From BCD1 sp965230565 (GTDB lineage Bacteria > Bacteroidota > Bacteroidia > Chitinophagales > Saprospiraceae): a stretch of DNA of 64,000 nt. Below the pieces are notes generated by a model that worked only from the letters and a program-made list of their open reading frames with translations, had not been told where the DNA came from and made no database searches. Below are positions 1 through 7,777 of the stretch, piece after piece. The DNA lies in assembly GCA_965230565.1 (NCBI GenBank), contig CBDDLH010000012.1:372001-436000 (forward strand). The letters are read 5' to 3'. A program made the position numbers and the translations under genes. The stretch's first letter is position 1. Each line of letters starts with the position of its first letter.

Positions 1-132
1 GAAGAATGGATAGAAACAATAACAATTTTCCAAATTTCCTTTTTCCTGTTAGTGAACAAGTTTAATTGCCTTTAAACAAAAAATTTCATAGAAGTCCAGG
101 TTTTTAAAATATGAATTAGAATTTCTACCCAT

Positions 133-873
133 ATGAATAAACCTTTTTTAATCCTTCAATTGCGTGCCAATGACAAAGCTTCCAATAATGAGTTTGAGGC
201 TTTTCTGGAATTTGGCGGATTGAAGGAAGAGGAGGTGCATAGGGTTAGAATGGAGTCGGAGGAATTTCCGAAGATCGATCTGGATCAATATTCCGGGGTG
301 ATCGTTGGTGGAGGGGAATCCAATGTTTCGGATGCGGAGTCCGAAAAGCCAGCCAATCAGGTCGCTTTTGAACAAAATTTGCTCCTGCTTCTGGAAGATA
401 TTTATGAACGGGATTTTCCTTTCCTCGGAGCTTGTTACGGCTTGGGAATATTGGGAAAATATCTTGGAGTGGAAGTTTCTAAAGTGTGTTTTAGCGAGGA
501 GGCTGGAGCAGGAACCATCATGCTTCGGCCGGAGGCAATTGGAGATCCGGTTTTAAAGGGAGTGCCCGGTAATTTCCGGGCCTTTCTCGGTCATAAGGAA
601 TCCTGGCAAACAGTTCCTGATGGCGTTCAGTTATTGGCAAGCACGGAAACCTGCCCGGTGCATATGATCAAGGTTAAAGAAAATATTTACGCTACGCAGT
701 TTCACCCTGAATTGGACATTGAAGGAGTGGTATTGAGGATCGGTATCTATAATAATGCAGGTTATTTTGATCCGGAGAGAGCCGAAGAACTGATCGATTC
801 AGTGCGTCAGGAAAGAATTATCTATCCGATGGTAATATTGAAAAACTTTGTCGATCGTTATAAACAAAAATGA
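133..873 (+). CDS. class I glutamine amidotransferase (GMP synthase-like)
   Basis: This is a stand-alone class I glutamine amidotransferase domain of 246 residues, the type that hydrolyses glutamine and passes ammonia to a partner, as in GMP synthase. The nucleophile elbow GACYGLGIL puts the catalytic Cys at residue 101. The motif QFHPELD supplies the His (191) and Glu (193) of the triad. A GGGES segment near residue 60 fits the oxyanion region. No synthetase domain follows, so the acceptor substrate is unknown; many such orphans are annotated as GMP synthase-like or gamma-glutamyl hydrolase-like. The gene starts at an ATG and has no operon partner; an imperfect hairpin overlaps its stop codon. 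The fold assignment is firm; the specific function is not. Confidence 0.85.
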   Translation: MNKPFLILQLRANDKASNNEFEAFLEFGGLKEEEVHRVRMESEEFPKIDLDQYSGVIVGGGESNVSDAESEKPANQVAFEQNLLLLLEDIYERDFPFLGACYGLGILGKYLGVEVSKVCFSEEAGAGTIMLRPEAIGDPVLKGVPGNFRAFLGHKESWQTVPDGVQLLASTETCPVHMIKVKENIYATQFHPELDIEGVVLRIGIYNNAGYFDPERAEELIDSVRQERIIYPMVILKNFVDRYKQK

Positions 874-1349
874 CCACCAACTCCGGAAGTCGGCGGTCAT
901 TGAATATTGAAGGAAAACAGTGTTTTTAAGTTGACTAATTTGTGAAAAACACAAATGTTAAAGTACCTTTCATTATTTACTTCAGTCATTTCTCAAAGGC
1001 ACTTCAGGGTTTCTTGTTTTGGTTTTTAGAAGTTGATTTTTCGGGTCTGTAAAGTTTAGATACTCAAAAGCTGCAAAACGTTGTCTGAAAATTAAATTTT
1101 TTTCAAAAAATGAACTTTTTTTTCAAAAAAAGCTTTTAAGGTCATGAAACACGGGGTTTTATTACCCCTGAAACCATCCTGTTTACCGTTGGGGACAAAC
1201 TTCTTTTCAAAGTCCCGAAAATAGATGCTGCTTTTTCAACGGTCCTTCTTTTGAATTGATAAATTTGTAGGTGAGAGTGGAGGTGGTACGAGAAGATTTT
1301 AGTATTGAAGTTGATTATAGAACAACTTCACAAAAAGAAAACAATTAAA
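874..1349. other. intergenic region upstream of RNase R
   Basis: This 476-base stretch has no supportable gene. An imperfect inverted repeat (about 868-896, AATGACC...GGTCATT) overlaps the amidotransferase stop and may act as its terminator. The middle holds long A and T runs. A Bacteroidota -7 box lies at 1260-1267, so the RNase R leader would be about 75 nt. Confidence 0.6.
1260..1267 (+). promoter_or_regulatory. -7 promoter box for rnr
   Basis: TAAATTTG matches the Bacteroidota TAnnTTTG -7 consensus and sits about 83 nt before the chosen ATG of rnr. No clear -33 TTTG is at ideal spacing. Inferred from motif only. Confidence 0.45.
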
Positions 1350-3506
1350 ATGTCAAAAAATAGAAAAAAACCAATAAAAGGCAAAAAGCTCGCCCCGGGC
1401 CAATTGCAATCAGAAATTTTAAGATTACTCAAACGTCATCCCAAAAAGCGGATGAATGCACGGCAAATCATCAGGAAACTGAAAATTGCCAATAACAGCG
1501 ATGTGGTAGCAGCTGCGGCCGATCGTTTAGTGAAAAAAGGATTACTCGCCAATGTGGAAGAGAATAAATACCAGATGAACAGTCAGGCTGCTCTGCCTGT
1601 GGATAACAGGACTTATTCCGGCATAGTGGATATGACTAAAAAAGGTTCTGCCTATATCGTTTGTGACGATCTGGACGAAGATGTTCATGTCGCTGTAAAA
1701 TATATGAATAATGCCTTGAATGGGGATAAAGTACTCATCCGCTCCTGGCTGCCCAAAGGCCGTAGACGGAGGGAAGGTGAGGTCATGGAGGTTTTGGAAA
1801 GAGCTACCACTCAGTTTATCGGCATTATATACATTTATGGCACCAAGGCAATCGTCGTGCCTGAAGGTACTGCCGACATCGAGATCGTCATCCCTCATGA
1901 CCTAACCAAAGACGCCCAAAACGGCGAAATGGTAGTTGTAGAAATCACCGAATGGATCGGAGGAAACAATAATGTCAATTTAGGAAAAGTACTGGCTGTC
2001 CTCGGAAAACAAGGAAGCAGCGATATCGATATGAAGGCCATTTTGGTCAACAATGGATTTAACCTGGAATTCCCCGAAGAAGTGATTTATGAATCTGAAT
2101 CACTGGAAACGGAGATCACGGATGACGAAGTCGCAAAAAGAAGGGATATGCGGGAGGTGATTACCTTTACCATTGACCCGGAAACAGCCAAGGATTTTGA
2201 TGATGCTTTGTCGCTCCAGTATCTGGATAACGGGAATTTTGAAATAGGAATTCACATTGCGGATGTAGCACATTATGTTCAGCACGATACTGCTTTGGAT
2301 AAAGAAGCCTACAGGCGTTCTACTTCCGTCTATCTCGTAGATCGGGTATTACCCATGTTGCCTGAAAAACTGTCCAATGAATTATGTTCCCTTAGACCGT
2401 TGGAGGACAAACTGACCTTCTCCGCAGTTTTTACTTTTGATAAGAATAATAAGATCGTTGATCGCTGGTTCGGGCGAACGATAATTCATTCTGATAAGCG
2501 ATTCACTTACGAAGAGGCGCAGGAAATCCTGGAAAATGGAGAGGGTGAATTTGCCTCGGAACTTAAGAAGCTGAATCAGGTCGCCGGAAGGCTTAGAAAA
2601 ACACGCTTCAAAAACGGAGCCATCAATTTTGAAACGGAGGAAGTGAAATTCAAGCTTGATGATGAGGGAGTACCTGTGCAGGTTTATATCAAAGAACGAA
2701 AAGATGCCCACTTGTTGGTGGAAGACTTTATGTTGCTGGCCAATAAAGAGGTGGCGATTTATATTTTTAACAAAGGTAAAGCGGAGAACCAGGAGATTCC
2801 GTTCGTTTACAGGATTCACGATGAACCAGATCCTGACCGGGTAGCGGAACTGGTACGGTTTGCTGCAGAACTTGGTTTTGAAATGCATGCCAGAACACCA
2901 GGTGAAACGGCCAATGCTTACAATAAACTTGCGGAGGCGGCTGAAAAAGATCCCGGGCTGAAACTTTTACAACCGCTGGCTATCAGAACCATGGCGAAAG
3001 CGGTTTATTCTACTAAGAATATCGGCCACTATGGTCTTGGGTTTAGTTATTATACCCATTTTACTTCTCCTATCCGGAGATATTCCGATGTTTTGTCTCA
3101 CAGAGTGCTCGCTAAAAACCTCGAAGGATCTTGGCGAATAAATCAGGAAAAACTGGAAGAAGAATGTCAGCATATTTCCCGAATGGAGCGCCGTGCCATG
3201 GATGCTGAACGTGAATCGGTTAAATACAAGCAAGTGGAATATCTCCAGAAACACATTGGGGATGAGTTTGACGGGTTTGTTTCAGGATTTAGCGACCGCG
3301 GAATTTTTATTCAGCTGGAAGCAAACTTCTGTGAAGGAAGGGTGAGCTTCGAAACCATGGATGAAGCTTTTGAACTCTCCGATAGCCGTTTGTATGTAAC
3401 GGGCAAGCGTACAGATCAAAAGATCAAAATGGGTGACAAGGTTAAAGTTAAGATCACTGACACGGATATTTATCGTCGTCAGGTTACCATGGTTTTCGTA
3501 CAATGA
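1350..3506 (+). CDS. rnr: ribonuclease R (RNase II/RNB family 3'-5' exoribonuclease)
   Basis: RNase R is a processive 3'-5' exoribonuclease that degrades structured RNA in the cytoplasm. The protein shows the family order: a basic N-terminus with a winged-helix-like segment, cold-shock/OB domains, the RNB catalytic domain and a C-terminal S1 domain. The RNB active-site signature TIDPETAKDFDDAL holds the metal-binding aspartates; further family motifs are HIADVAHYV and FTSPIRRYSD. The ATG at 1350 (MSKNRKKPIKGKK) was chosen over an in-frame non-ATG start at 1305, because the extra 15 residues look like leader sequence. Length (about 718 aa) is normal. A perfect 14-bp terminator follows the stop. 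The gene appears monocistronic. Confidence 0.95.
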   Translation: MSKNRKKPIKGKKLAPGQLQSEILRLLKRHPKKRMNARQIIRKLKIANNSDVVAAAADRLVKKGLLANVEENKYQMNSQAALPVDNRTYSGIVDMTKKGSAYIVCDDLDEDVHVAVKYMNNALNGDKVLIRSWLPKGRRRREGEVMEVLERATTQFIGIIYIYGTKAIVVPEGTADIEIVIPHDLTKDAQNGEMVVVEITEWIGGNNNVNLGKVLAVLGKQGSSDIDMKAILVNNGFNLEFPEEVIYESESLETEITDDEVAKRRDMREVITFTIDPETAKDFDDALSLQYLDNGNFEIGIHIADVAHYVQHDTALDKEAYRRSTSVYLVDRVLPMLPEKLSNELCSLRPLEDKLTFSAVFTFDKNNKIVDRWFGRTIIHSDKRFTYEEAQEILENGEGEFASELKKLNQVAGRLRKTRFKNGAINFETEEVKFKLDDEGVPVQVYIKERKDAHLLVEDFMLLANKEVAIYIFNKGKAENQEIPFVYRIHDEPDPDRVAELVRFAAELGFEMHARTPGETANAYNKLAEAAEKDPGLKLLQPLAIRTMAKAVYSTKNIGHYGLGFSYYTHFTSPIRRYSDVLSHRVLAKNLEGSWRINQEKLEEECQHISRMERRAMDAERESVKYKQVEYLQKHIGDEFDGFVSGFSDRGIFIQLEANFCEGRVSFETMDEAFELSDSRLYVTGKRTDQKIKMGDKVKVKITDTDIYRRQVTMVFVQ

Positions 3507-3539
3507 TTTCTAAGCAATTAACAAGAGATTATTCTGAAT

Positions 3540-3571
3540 GACAAAAGGCCGAATTAGTTCGGCCTTTTGTC
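3540..3571 (+). terminator. rho-independent terminator after rnr
   Basis: A perfect 14-bp stem (GACAAAAGGCCGAA and its complement) with loop TTAG lies 34 nt after the rnr stop. The A/T-rich outer stem ends in TTTTGTC, the usual form of intrinsic terminators in this window. Confidence 0.8.
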
Positions 3572-3831
3572 GTTATATGGGAACAGGTTATTAATATATT
3601 TTTCCGGAATTTATATGCTTTCATTACTGTCAGTGATTCATGAAACAATGTTTTGAAAAAATATAAAAAATGACAGTTAAAAATTAAATACTAATCGAAA
3701 GGGGAAATATAGATTCTTTTTACTGAGAAAAATCAATCTCAGGTAATGATACTGGTCACCAATACTGTTTTATAGCAAAACTATATTTGATGTAGAGATA
3801 TCGAACATAAAAACACCGAAAAAATACTAGA
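3572..3831. other. intergenic region between rnr and the CBS genes
   Basis: AT-rich non-coding sequence between the rnr terminator and the CBS-protein pair. The only element I can support is the -7 box at 3782-3789; no RNA gene or conserved fold is visible. Confidence 0.5.
3782..3789 (+). promoter_or_regulatory. -7 promoter box for the CBS gene pair
   Basis: TATATTTG matches TAnnTTTG exactly and lies 43 nt before the first CBS gene's ATG, placing a transcription start near 3796. Motif match only. Confidence 0.5.
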
Positions 3832-4242
3832 ATGGATCGGAATAGCCCAATAAAAGAAATAATGACAACCGACTTGATCACGGCCCGGGTAGAGGATTCC
3901 GTCAATCGAATTCGTCAGATTTTTGAAGCCAATAATTTTCATCATTTACCTGTTATCGACAATGGGAATGTTCTCGTAGGGATTATCAGCAGGGAGGATA
4001 TTAATAAGGTCGTGCAACTGCTGGCCTTTGATGCCAAAAATGCAAAGCATGGACCTATGAGGGCCAAAGATATCATGTCGCAATCACCGATGTTGCTCGA
4101 TTCGGAAGATACTATTGGGTTAGCAGCTGATGTATTTATGACCAATAAATTTCATGCCTTGCCGATTGTCGAAGACAACAAACTCATCGGAATCGTTACT
4201 ACTCACGACCTATTATCCTATTGTTTTTCATCACCGCTTTAA
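3832..4242 (+). CDS. CBS-domain pair protein
   Basis: A 136-residue protein made almost entirely of two CBS motifs (a Bateman module), which in known families bind adenosine nucleotides and regulate partner proteins. Repeat 1 (about residues 8-60) begins IKEIMTTDLITAR and contains FHHLPVIDNGNVLVGIISREDI. Repeat 2 (about 75-132) begins AKDIMSQSPMLLD and contains FHALPIVEDNKLIGIVTTHDLL. There is no membrane or enzyme domain, so it probably acts as a free sensor subunit. The next gene is a paralogue 32 nt downstream, indicating a tandem duplication in one transcript. The regulated partner is unknown. Confidence 0.85.
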   Translation: MDRNSPIKEIMTTDLITARVEDSVNRIRQIFEANNFHHLPVIDNGNVLVGIISREDINKVVQLLAFDAKNAKHGPMRAKDIMSQSPMLLDSEDTIGLAADVFMTNKFHALPIVEDNKLIGIVTTHDLLSYCFSSPL

Positions 4243-4274
4243 GGCGAATTGTTTAATTTCAAAAAAAGCACATA

Positions 4275-4721
4275 ATGATGACCGTTTTAGCTAAAATAAT
4301 AGATGTAATGACAACCGACGTGATCACCGTTCATGTGAATGAAACTATGGATCGGGTTAGCCTGATTTTTAATTCGCGTGAGATACATCATATTCCGGTG
4401 GTGGATTCGGAGGGTAAAGTCGTTGGCATTATAAGCAAAACGGATTATCATAAATTAGAGCACGGTTTTACTTTGTTCAAATCAAAAGAGAGTCAGGCTT
4501 ATAATGAGGCTATTATGAGATCCTTGCTGGCAAGCGATGTGATGACGAAACAGGTGGTTACCCTATTGCCTACGGATAATCTGTCCGTCGCAGTAGATAT
4601 TTTCCGCGAAAATTTATTCCACGCCATTCCTGTTGTAGATGATAAACAAAAATTGGTGGGTATCCTCACTACGTATGATCTGCTGAATTATGCGTTCAGG
4701 GTTCCTGGTCAGTTGGAATAA
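4275..4721 (+). CDS. CBS-domain pair protein, tandem paralogue
   Basis: This 148-residue protein is a second stand-alone Bateman module, paralogous to the gene just upstream. CBS 1 holds VMTTDVITVHVNE and IHHIPVVDSEGKVVGIISK; CBS 2 holds VMTKQVVTLLPTD and FHAIPVVDDKQKLVGILTT. The two copies keep the same spacing and both retain the hydrophobic-Pro-[IV] pattern of nucleotide-binding CBS repeats. The start is ATG 4275 or the adjacent ATG 4278. A hairpin between this gene and the convergent gene at 4814 likely terminates both transcripts. The ligand and partner cannot be told from sequence. Confidence 0.85.
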   Translation: MMTVLAKIIDVMTTDVITVHVNETMDRVSLIFNSREIHHIPVVDSEGKVVGIISKTDYHKLEHGFTLFKSKESQAYNEAIMRSLLASDVMTKQVVTLLPTDNLSVAVDIFRENLFHAIPVVDDKQKLVGILTTYDLLNYAFRVPGQLE

Positions 4722-4786
4722 AATATTAACAGTGGCGGTGGTGATTCGCCGTACTGTACATTGTTCCCTTTCAATCTTTAAAAATT

Positions 4787-4811
4787 GGTCTCTTGCTTTT
4801 GGCAAGGGACC
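4787..4811. terminator. bidirectional terminator between convergent genes
   Basis: Stem GGTCTCTTGC / GCAAGGGACC (10 bp with one G-T wobble), flanked by an A-rich run on the left and TTTTAT on the right. It sits between the CBS gene stop (4721) and the convergent stop (4814), so it can serve both strands. Confidence 0.7.
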
Positions 4812-4813
4812 TT

Positions 4814-5518
4814 TTATATTTTATACCAGATGCCAAGTTTAGCGGCAGGGATAAGGGATATGGCATTGTTTAGAGAAGCCACGTCGGTTGTCATGATTTT
4901 ACCGTCAGCAACAAGGTAAATAGAGAAGCCCTCATTGATATCCATTTCTGCTCCAAAACCTAAGCCGGCGGAAAACACGAACTTTCTTTTGGGAGTAAAA
5001 GGTTCTGCGGAAGATGTTTTAGTGTCTATTTCTCCATTGTCGAGAAAATATAAGGTGGTATTCCTGTGGCTCAGAAAGATGTCTCCTTCCAGGTACGGCT
5101 GCATAAACAGTTGAACTCTTTTATCTGTCAGGTAATATTTGATACCGGATTGAATTGCACCGAATAATTGAAAAACTCTGGTGTCTGATTTATGTGGCAG
5201 GGTTGGATCGGGAACGTAATTGCCCATTCCGTCAGTTTCACTTCCCCATCTTAAGGTATCAATAGTGTGCCTTCCGGTGGATAATAAACCCAGGCTTGAG
5301 ACCCAGGTCAGCTTTTCCGAAATAGTGTATTGGTAATCGAAACCCGGAGCCAGAGAATAAAATCCTCGTTCTCCGACAGGTTTCAGCGGGGCAATGGAAT
5401 AAGATCCCCCAACAGAAAAGTGTAAGCCTACTGCATGTTGCGCCTGAACAGGATTAAGCAGGGTGCATAAAAAAACTGCAAAAAGGGATAAAATCAATTT
5501 ATGGGTAACTGATTGCAT
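4814..5518 (-). CDS. outer membrane beta-barrel-like secreted protein
   Basis: A 234-residue protein with a clear Sec signal peptide (hydrophobic LILSLFAVFLCTLL, cleavage after VQAQ). The rest consists of alternating short beta-rich segments with aromatic residues at their ends (GGSYSIAPL, YYLTDKRVQLFMQPYLEG, KFVFSAGLGFGAEMDINEGFSIYLV), and it ends in AKLGIWYKI, the hydrophobic terminal strand typical of outer-membrane barrels. It fits the small outer-membrane-protein beta-barrel families of Bacteroidota. It is the last gene of the minus-strand ECF sigma operon (gap of 35 nt to the preceding gene), so it may belong to that sigma factor's regulon. No specific ligand or function is recognisable. 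Confidence 0.7.
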   Translation of the reverse strand: MQSVTHKLILSLFAVFLCTLLNPVQAQHAVGLHFSVGGSYSIAPLKPVGERGFYSLAPGFDYQYTISEKLTWVSSLGLLSTGRHTIDTLRWGSETDGMGNYVPDPTLPHKSDTRVFQLFGAIQSGIKYYLTDKRVQLFMQPYLEGDIFLSHRNTTLYFLDNGEIDTKTSSAEPFTPKRKFVFSAGLGFGAEMDINEGFSIYLVADGKIMTTDVASLNNAISLIPAAKLGIWYKI

Positions 5519-5553
5519 TTATTTGATACTTTGTCACTAAATGTCCAATAGGT

Positions 5554-6964
5554 TTAAAAATGATACCTGGCAGCAAATGAAATACCATAGGCATCCTGTT
5601 TAGTAGTCAGCACAGATGCTACTGAATGGTAGTATAAAGCTTCCATACTGAGGGATGTTCTTAAGCCAAGATCGTATTCAATTCCCGTGGCAAAGCCCAA
5701 TTCTGCAAATGATTCATTGAGGGCGTCATTTTTGATCTGGACTTTTTCAATGGAGAGCCTGGCATCTGAAAGATTGGAATCGTTCAGGTTTTTATTACTG
5801 ACCGTGAGGATATTCCAGGCAATACCTGTTTTAGCGTAAACATGTAGTTTGCGTTTCCCAATGCGGTATTTGAGCCACAATGGTAAGCTGAGGTATCGAT
5901 TGTTGTATTTGAAAAAGGCATTAAGATTAAAAGCTTCTCCATCTTCAATGTCAGCGTTATTGAGGATCTCATAACGGAAAACAGGCGTCTGATCAGTGGT
6001 GTTGGTATATTCTCCGATGGGGTTGCCATATTCATCATAAGCAATGGTATGTTCGCCGGAATAAAGGAATTGCTGGGCGTCAAAAAGACTTAATCTGTTA
6101 TTGCGGTAACCAATTCCGGTTTCAAGGCTCCAGTTGTTGTTGAATTGAATGCCTGCCAGAATACTGAGCTCATCCCTCATGGTATTGTATAGGTGGAATC
6201 CGGATTCATTAGAGGCCAATACTTCAGATCTGCTTTTATTGAGCGGGTTATTATAAGAGGTAACCAAACTACCACCTGAAAGGGAAAAATAAAACCGGGC
6301 CCTTTGTTTTATCGGCTCAATCGCTGATGGAGCAGGTAATGGAGGCGTTGGAATTACCAGATTTTGTGAATTGGATTGATCGAGGTAATTGACCGGAGGG
6401 GCAATTTTTGCTGATTTATTCAGGGTGGCTAAAGGTGCTTCAGACGAACTGAAAGGAAGGGCTTTTTCAGGGTTTGATGGTTTATGCTGATTGACTTTTA
6501 TTTGTTGGGCAATAGCAGGTGCAGGTCTTTCGGGAACGGTATTATTGGTTTGTATTGAGATGGGCTTAGGGTTTAAAACAAGTGTATTAGATTCGCTGAC
6601 GATCTGTTCATTTTCTACTGGGTTAGCGAGGATATTTGCTGATTTTACGGGTGAAAACCCGGTTTGGTCAGGACCATAACCCGGGGCATGGTCATGCTTT
6701 AGCGCTTCGATATCCGCCTGCTGCTGGTCGATTATTTGCTGGAATTGTCTGATTTGCAAGTATTGCCATGACAGACAGCAGCAAAATGAAAGCAAGGACA
6801 ACACCCAGCCAAAAAACAGGCTTTTTCCACCAGGCAACAGCTGGTTTTGGCGGGATCGCGACTCCGATCCTGTCCCACATTTCCGGGCGGGGAGTTTCTT
6901 CGTAGTTGCTCATCCTACGCCGGAAAAACCCTTCCAGATCATCGTTATTGTAGCGGTTGGCCAT
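5554..6964 (-). CDS. anti-sigma-like N-terminus fused to outer-membrane barrel domain (frameshifted)
   Basis: Two overlapping frames together make one protein. The first frame (from ATG 6964) encodes a short cytoplasmic segment (DLEGFFRRRMSNYEETPRPEMW) and a membrane segment starting WWKKPVFWLGVV. It then runs out of frame and stops near 6692. The second frame, open from about 6837 to the stop at 5554, continues the membrane segment, a Q-rich coiled stretch, a Pro/Ser/Asn linker (about 150 residues) and a C-terminal beta-barrel domain ending FAARYHF. The shift fits a one-base change in an A6 run (plus-strand 6811-6816). The intact relative at 26522-27772 has the same architecture in one frame and also follows an ECF sigma gene, which supports a single ancestral gene. 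Whether the shift is real or a sequencing error is open. Confidence 0.7.
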
Positions 6965-7057
6965 ATTTATTTGGTTCGTTTTTTCATACAAAGCTGATTG
7001 TTGCCGCCTCACTTTTTAAAGGTTTTTTACCTTACCAGTTAATTCAGTGAAACCGTA

Positions 7058-7642
7058 TCAAACAGCTTTTTCCAATAATTTTCTCAATGATGCTTTCGCT
7101 CTGGATAATTGGGATTTTGAGGTGGATTCGGTAATGTCCAGCAATTCGGCAATTTCTTTATGTGAATACCCCTCCACAACGTAGAGGTTAAAAACAATGC
7201 GATATCCTTCCGGAAGTTGCTGCACCATTTTGATGATGGTCCTGGCACCAAATCCGCTGAATATGTCCTCGGAAACTTCAGGTTCGTAAACGAGATCATC
7301 AAGACTCATCTGATTTTTACGTTTTTGATTCTGCCGGATCTTTTCCAACGCCACATTGACCATTAACCTATACAACCATGCTGAAAAGGAACCTGTAGGT
7401 TTATATTTATAGAGGTTCCGAAATATTTTGATGAACCCTTCCTGCAGGAAATCCTCGGCCTCCGCTCTGTTGGAAGCATACCTCAGGCATACCCCAAACA
7501 ACTTCGGGCTGTATCGACGGTACAGTAATTCCTGTGCCTGCCGATCCCCCTTTCTGCATGCCTTGATCAATTCCTGTTCAGTCAATTGTATAGGTTTTAC
7601 GACTTGATAATGCAATTTACAAAAGAAAGGTTGCAAAAACAT
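7058..7642 (-). CDS. ECF-type RNA polymerase sigma factor
   Basis: An extracytoplasmic-function sigma-70 factor. Region 2 is seen in RYASNRAEAEDFLQEGFIKIF followed by SFSAWLYRLMVNVALEKIR. Region 4 is LPEGYRIVFNLYVVEGYSHKE with the helix-turn-helix IAELLDITESTSKSQLSRAK. The ATG at 7642 gives 194 residues, but 19 N-terminal residues (MFLQPFF...) have no counterpart in the other sigma factors here. A TTG at 7585 (TEQELIKACRKGD) aligns better with them, so the start is unsure. A perfect 18-bp hairpin lies 1 nt upstream of the ATG. The next gene is the putative anti-sigma/barrel fusion, so the pair likely forms a signalling unit. Confidence 0.9.
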   Translation of the reverse strand: MFLQPFFCKLHYQVVKPIQLTEQELIKACRKGDRQAQELLYRRYSPKLFGVCLRYASNRAEAEDFLQEGFIKIFRNLYKYKPTGSFSAWLYRLMVNVALEKIRQNQKRKNQMSLDDLVYEPEVSEDIFSGFGARTIIKMVQQLPEGYRIVFNLYVVEGYSHKEIAELLDITESTSKSQLSRAKASLRKLLEKAV

Positions 7643-7643
7643 G

Positions 7644-7681
7644 AAATCCCAAATTTTGACAAGTGTCAAAATTTGGGATTT
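7644..7681. terminator. 18-bp perfect hairpin between M1 peptidase and sigma factor genes
   Basis: Perfect inverted repeat with arms AAATCCCAAATTTTGACA at 7644-7661 and its complement at 7664-7681, spacer AG. It lies about 100 nt past the M1 peptidase stop and directly before the sigma ATG. On the plus strand it ends in a T run; on the minus strand it is followed by CATGTTTTTG. It could be a terminator or a leader element of the sigma gene. A similar stem precedes the sigma gene at 25955. Confidence 0.6.
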
Positions 7682-7777
7682 TTTCTTGCGTCCGGCTTTA
7701 ACCTATTTGTTAGTTGAAGCTTGCAGCTTCAATTATATATGCTAATAATTGTTAGCGCAAAATTTTAATAAACAATA

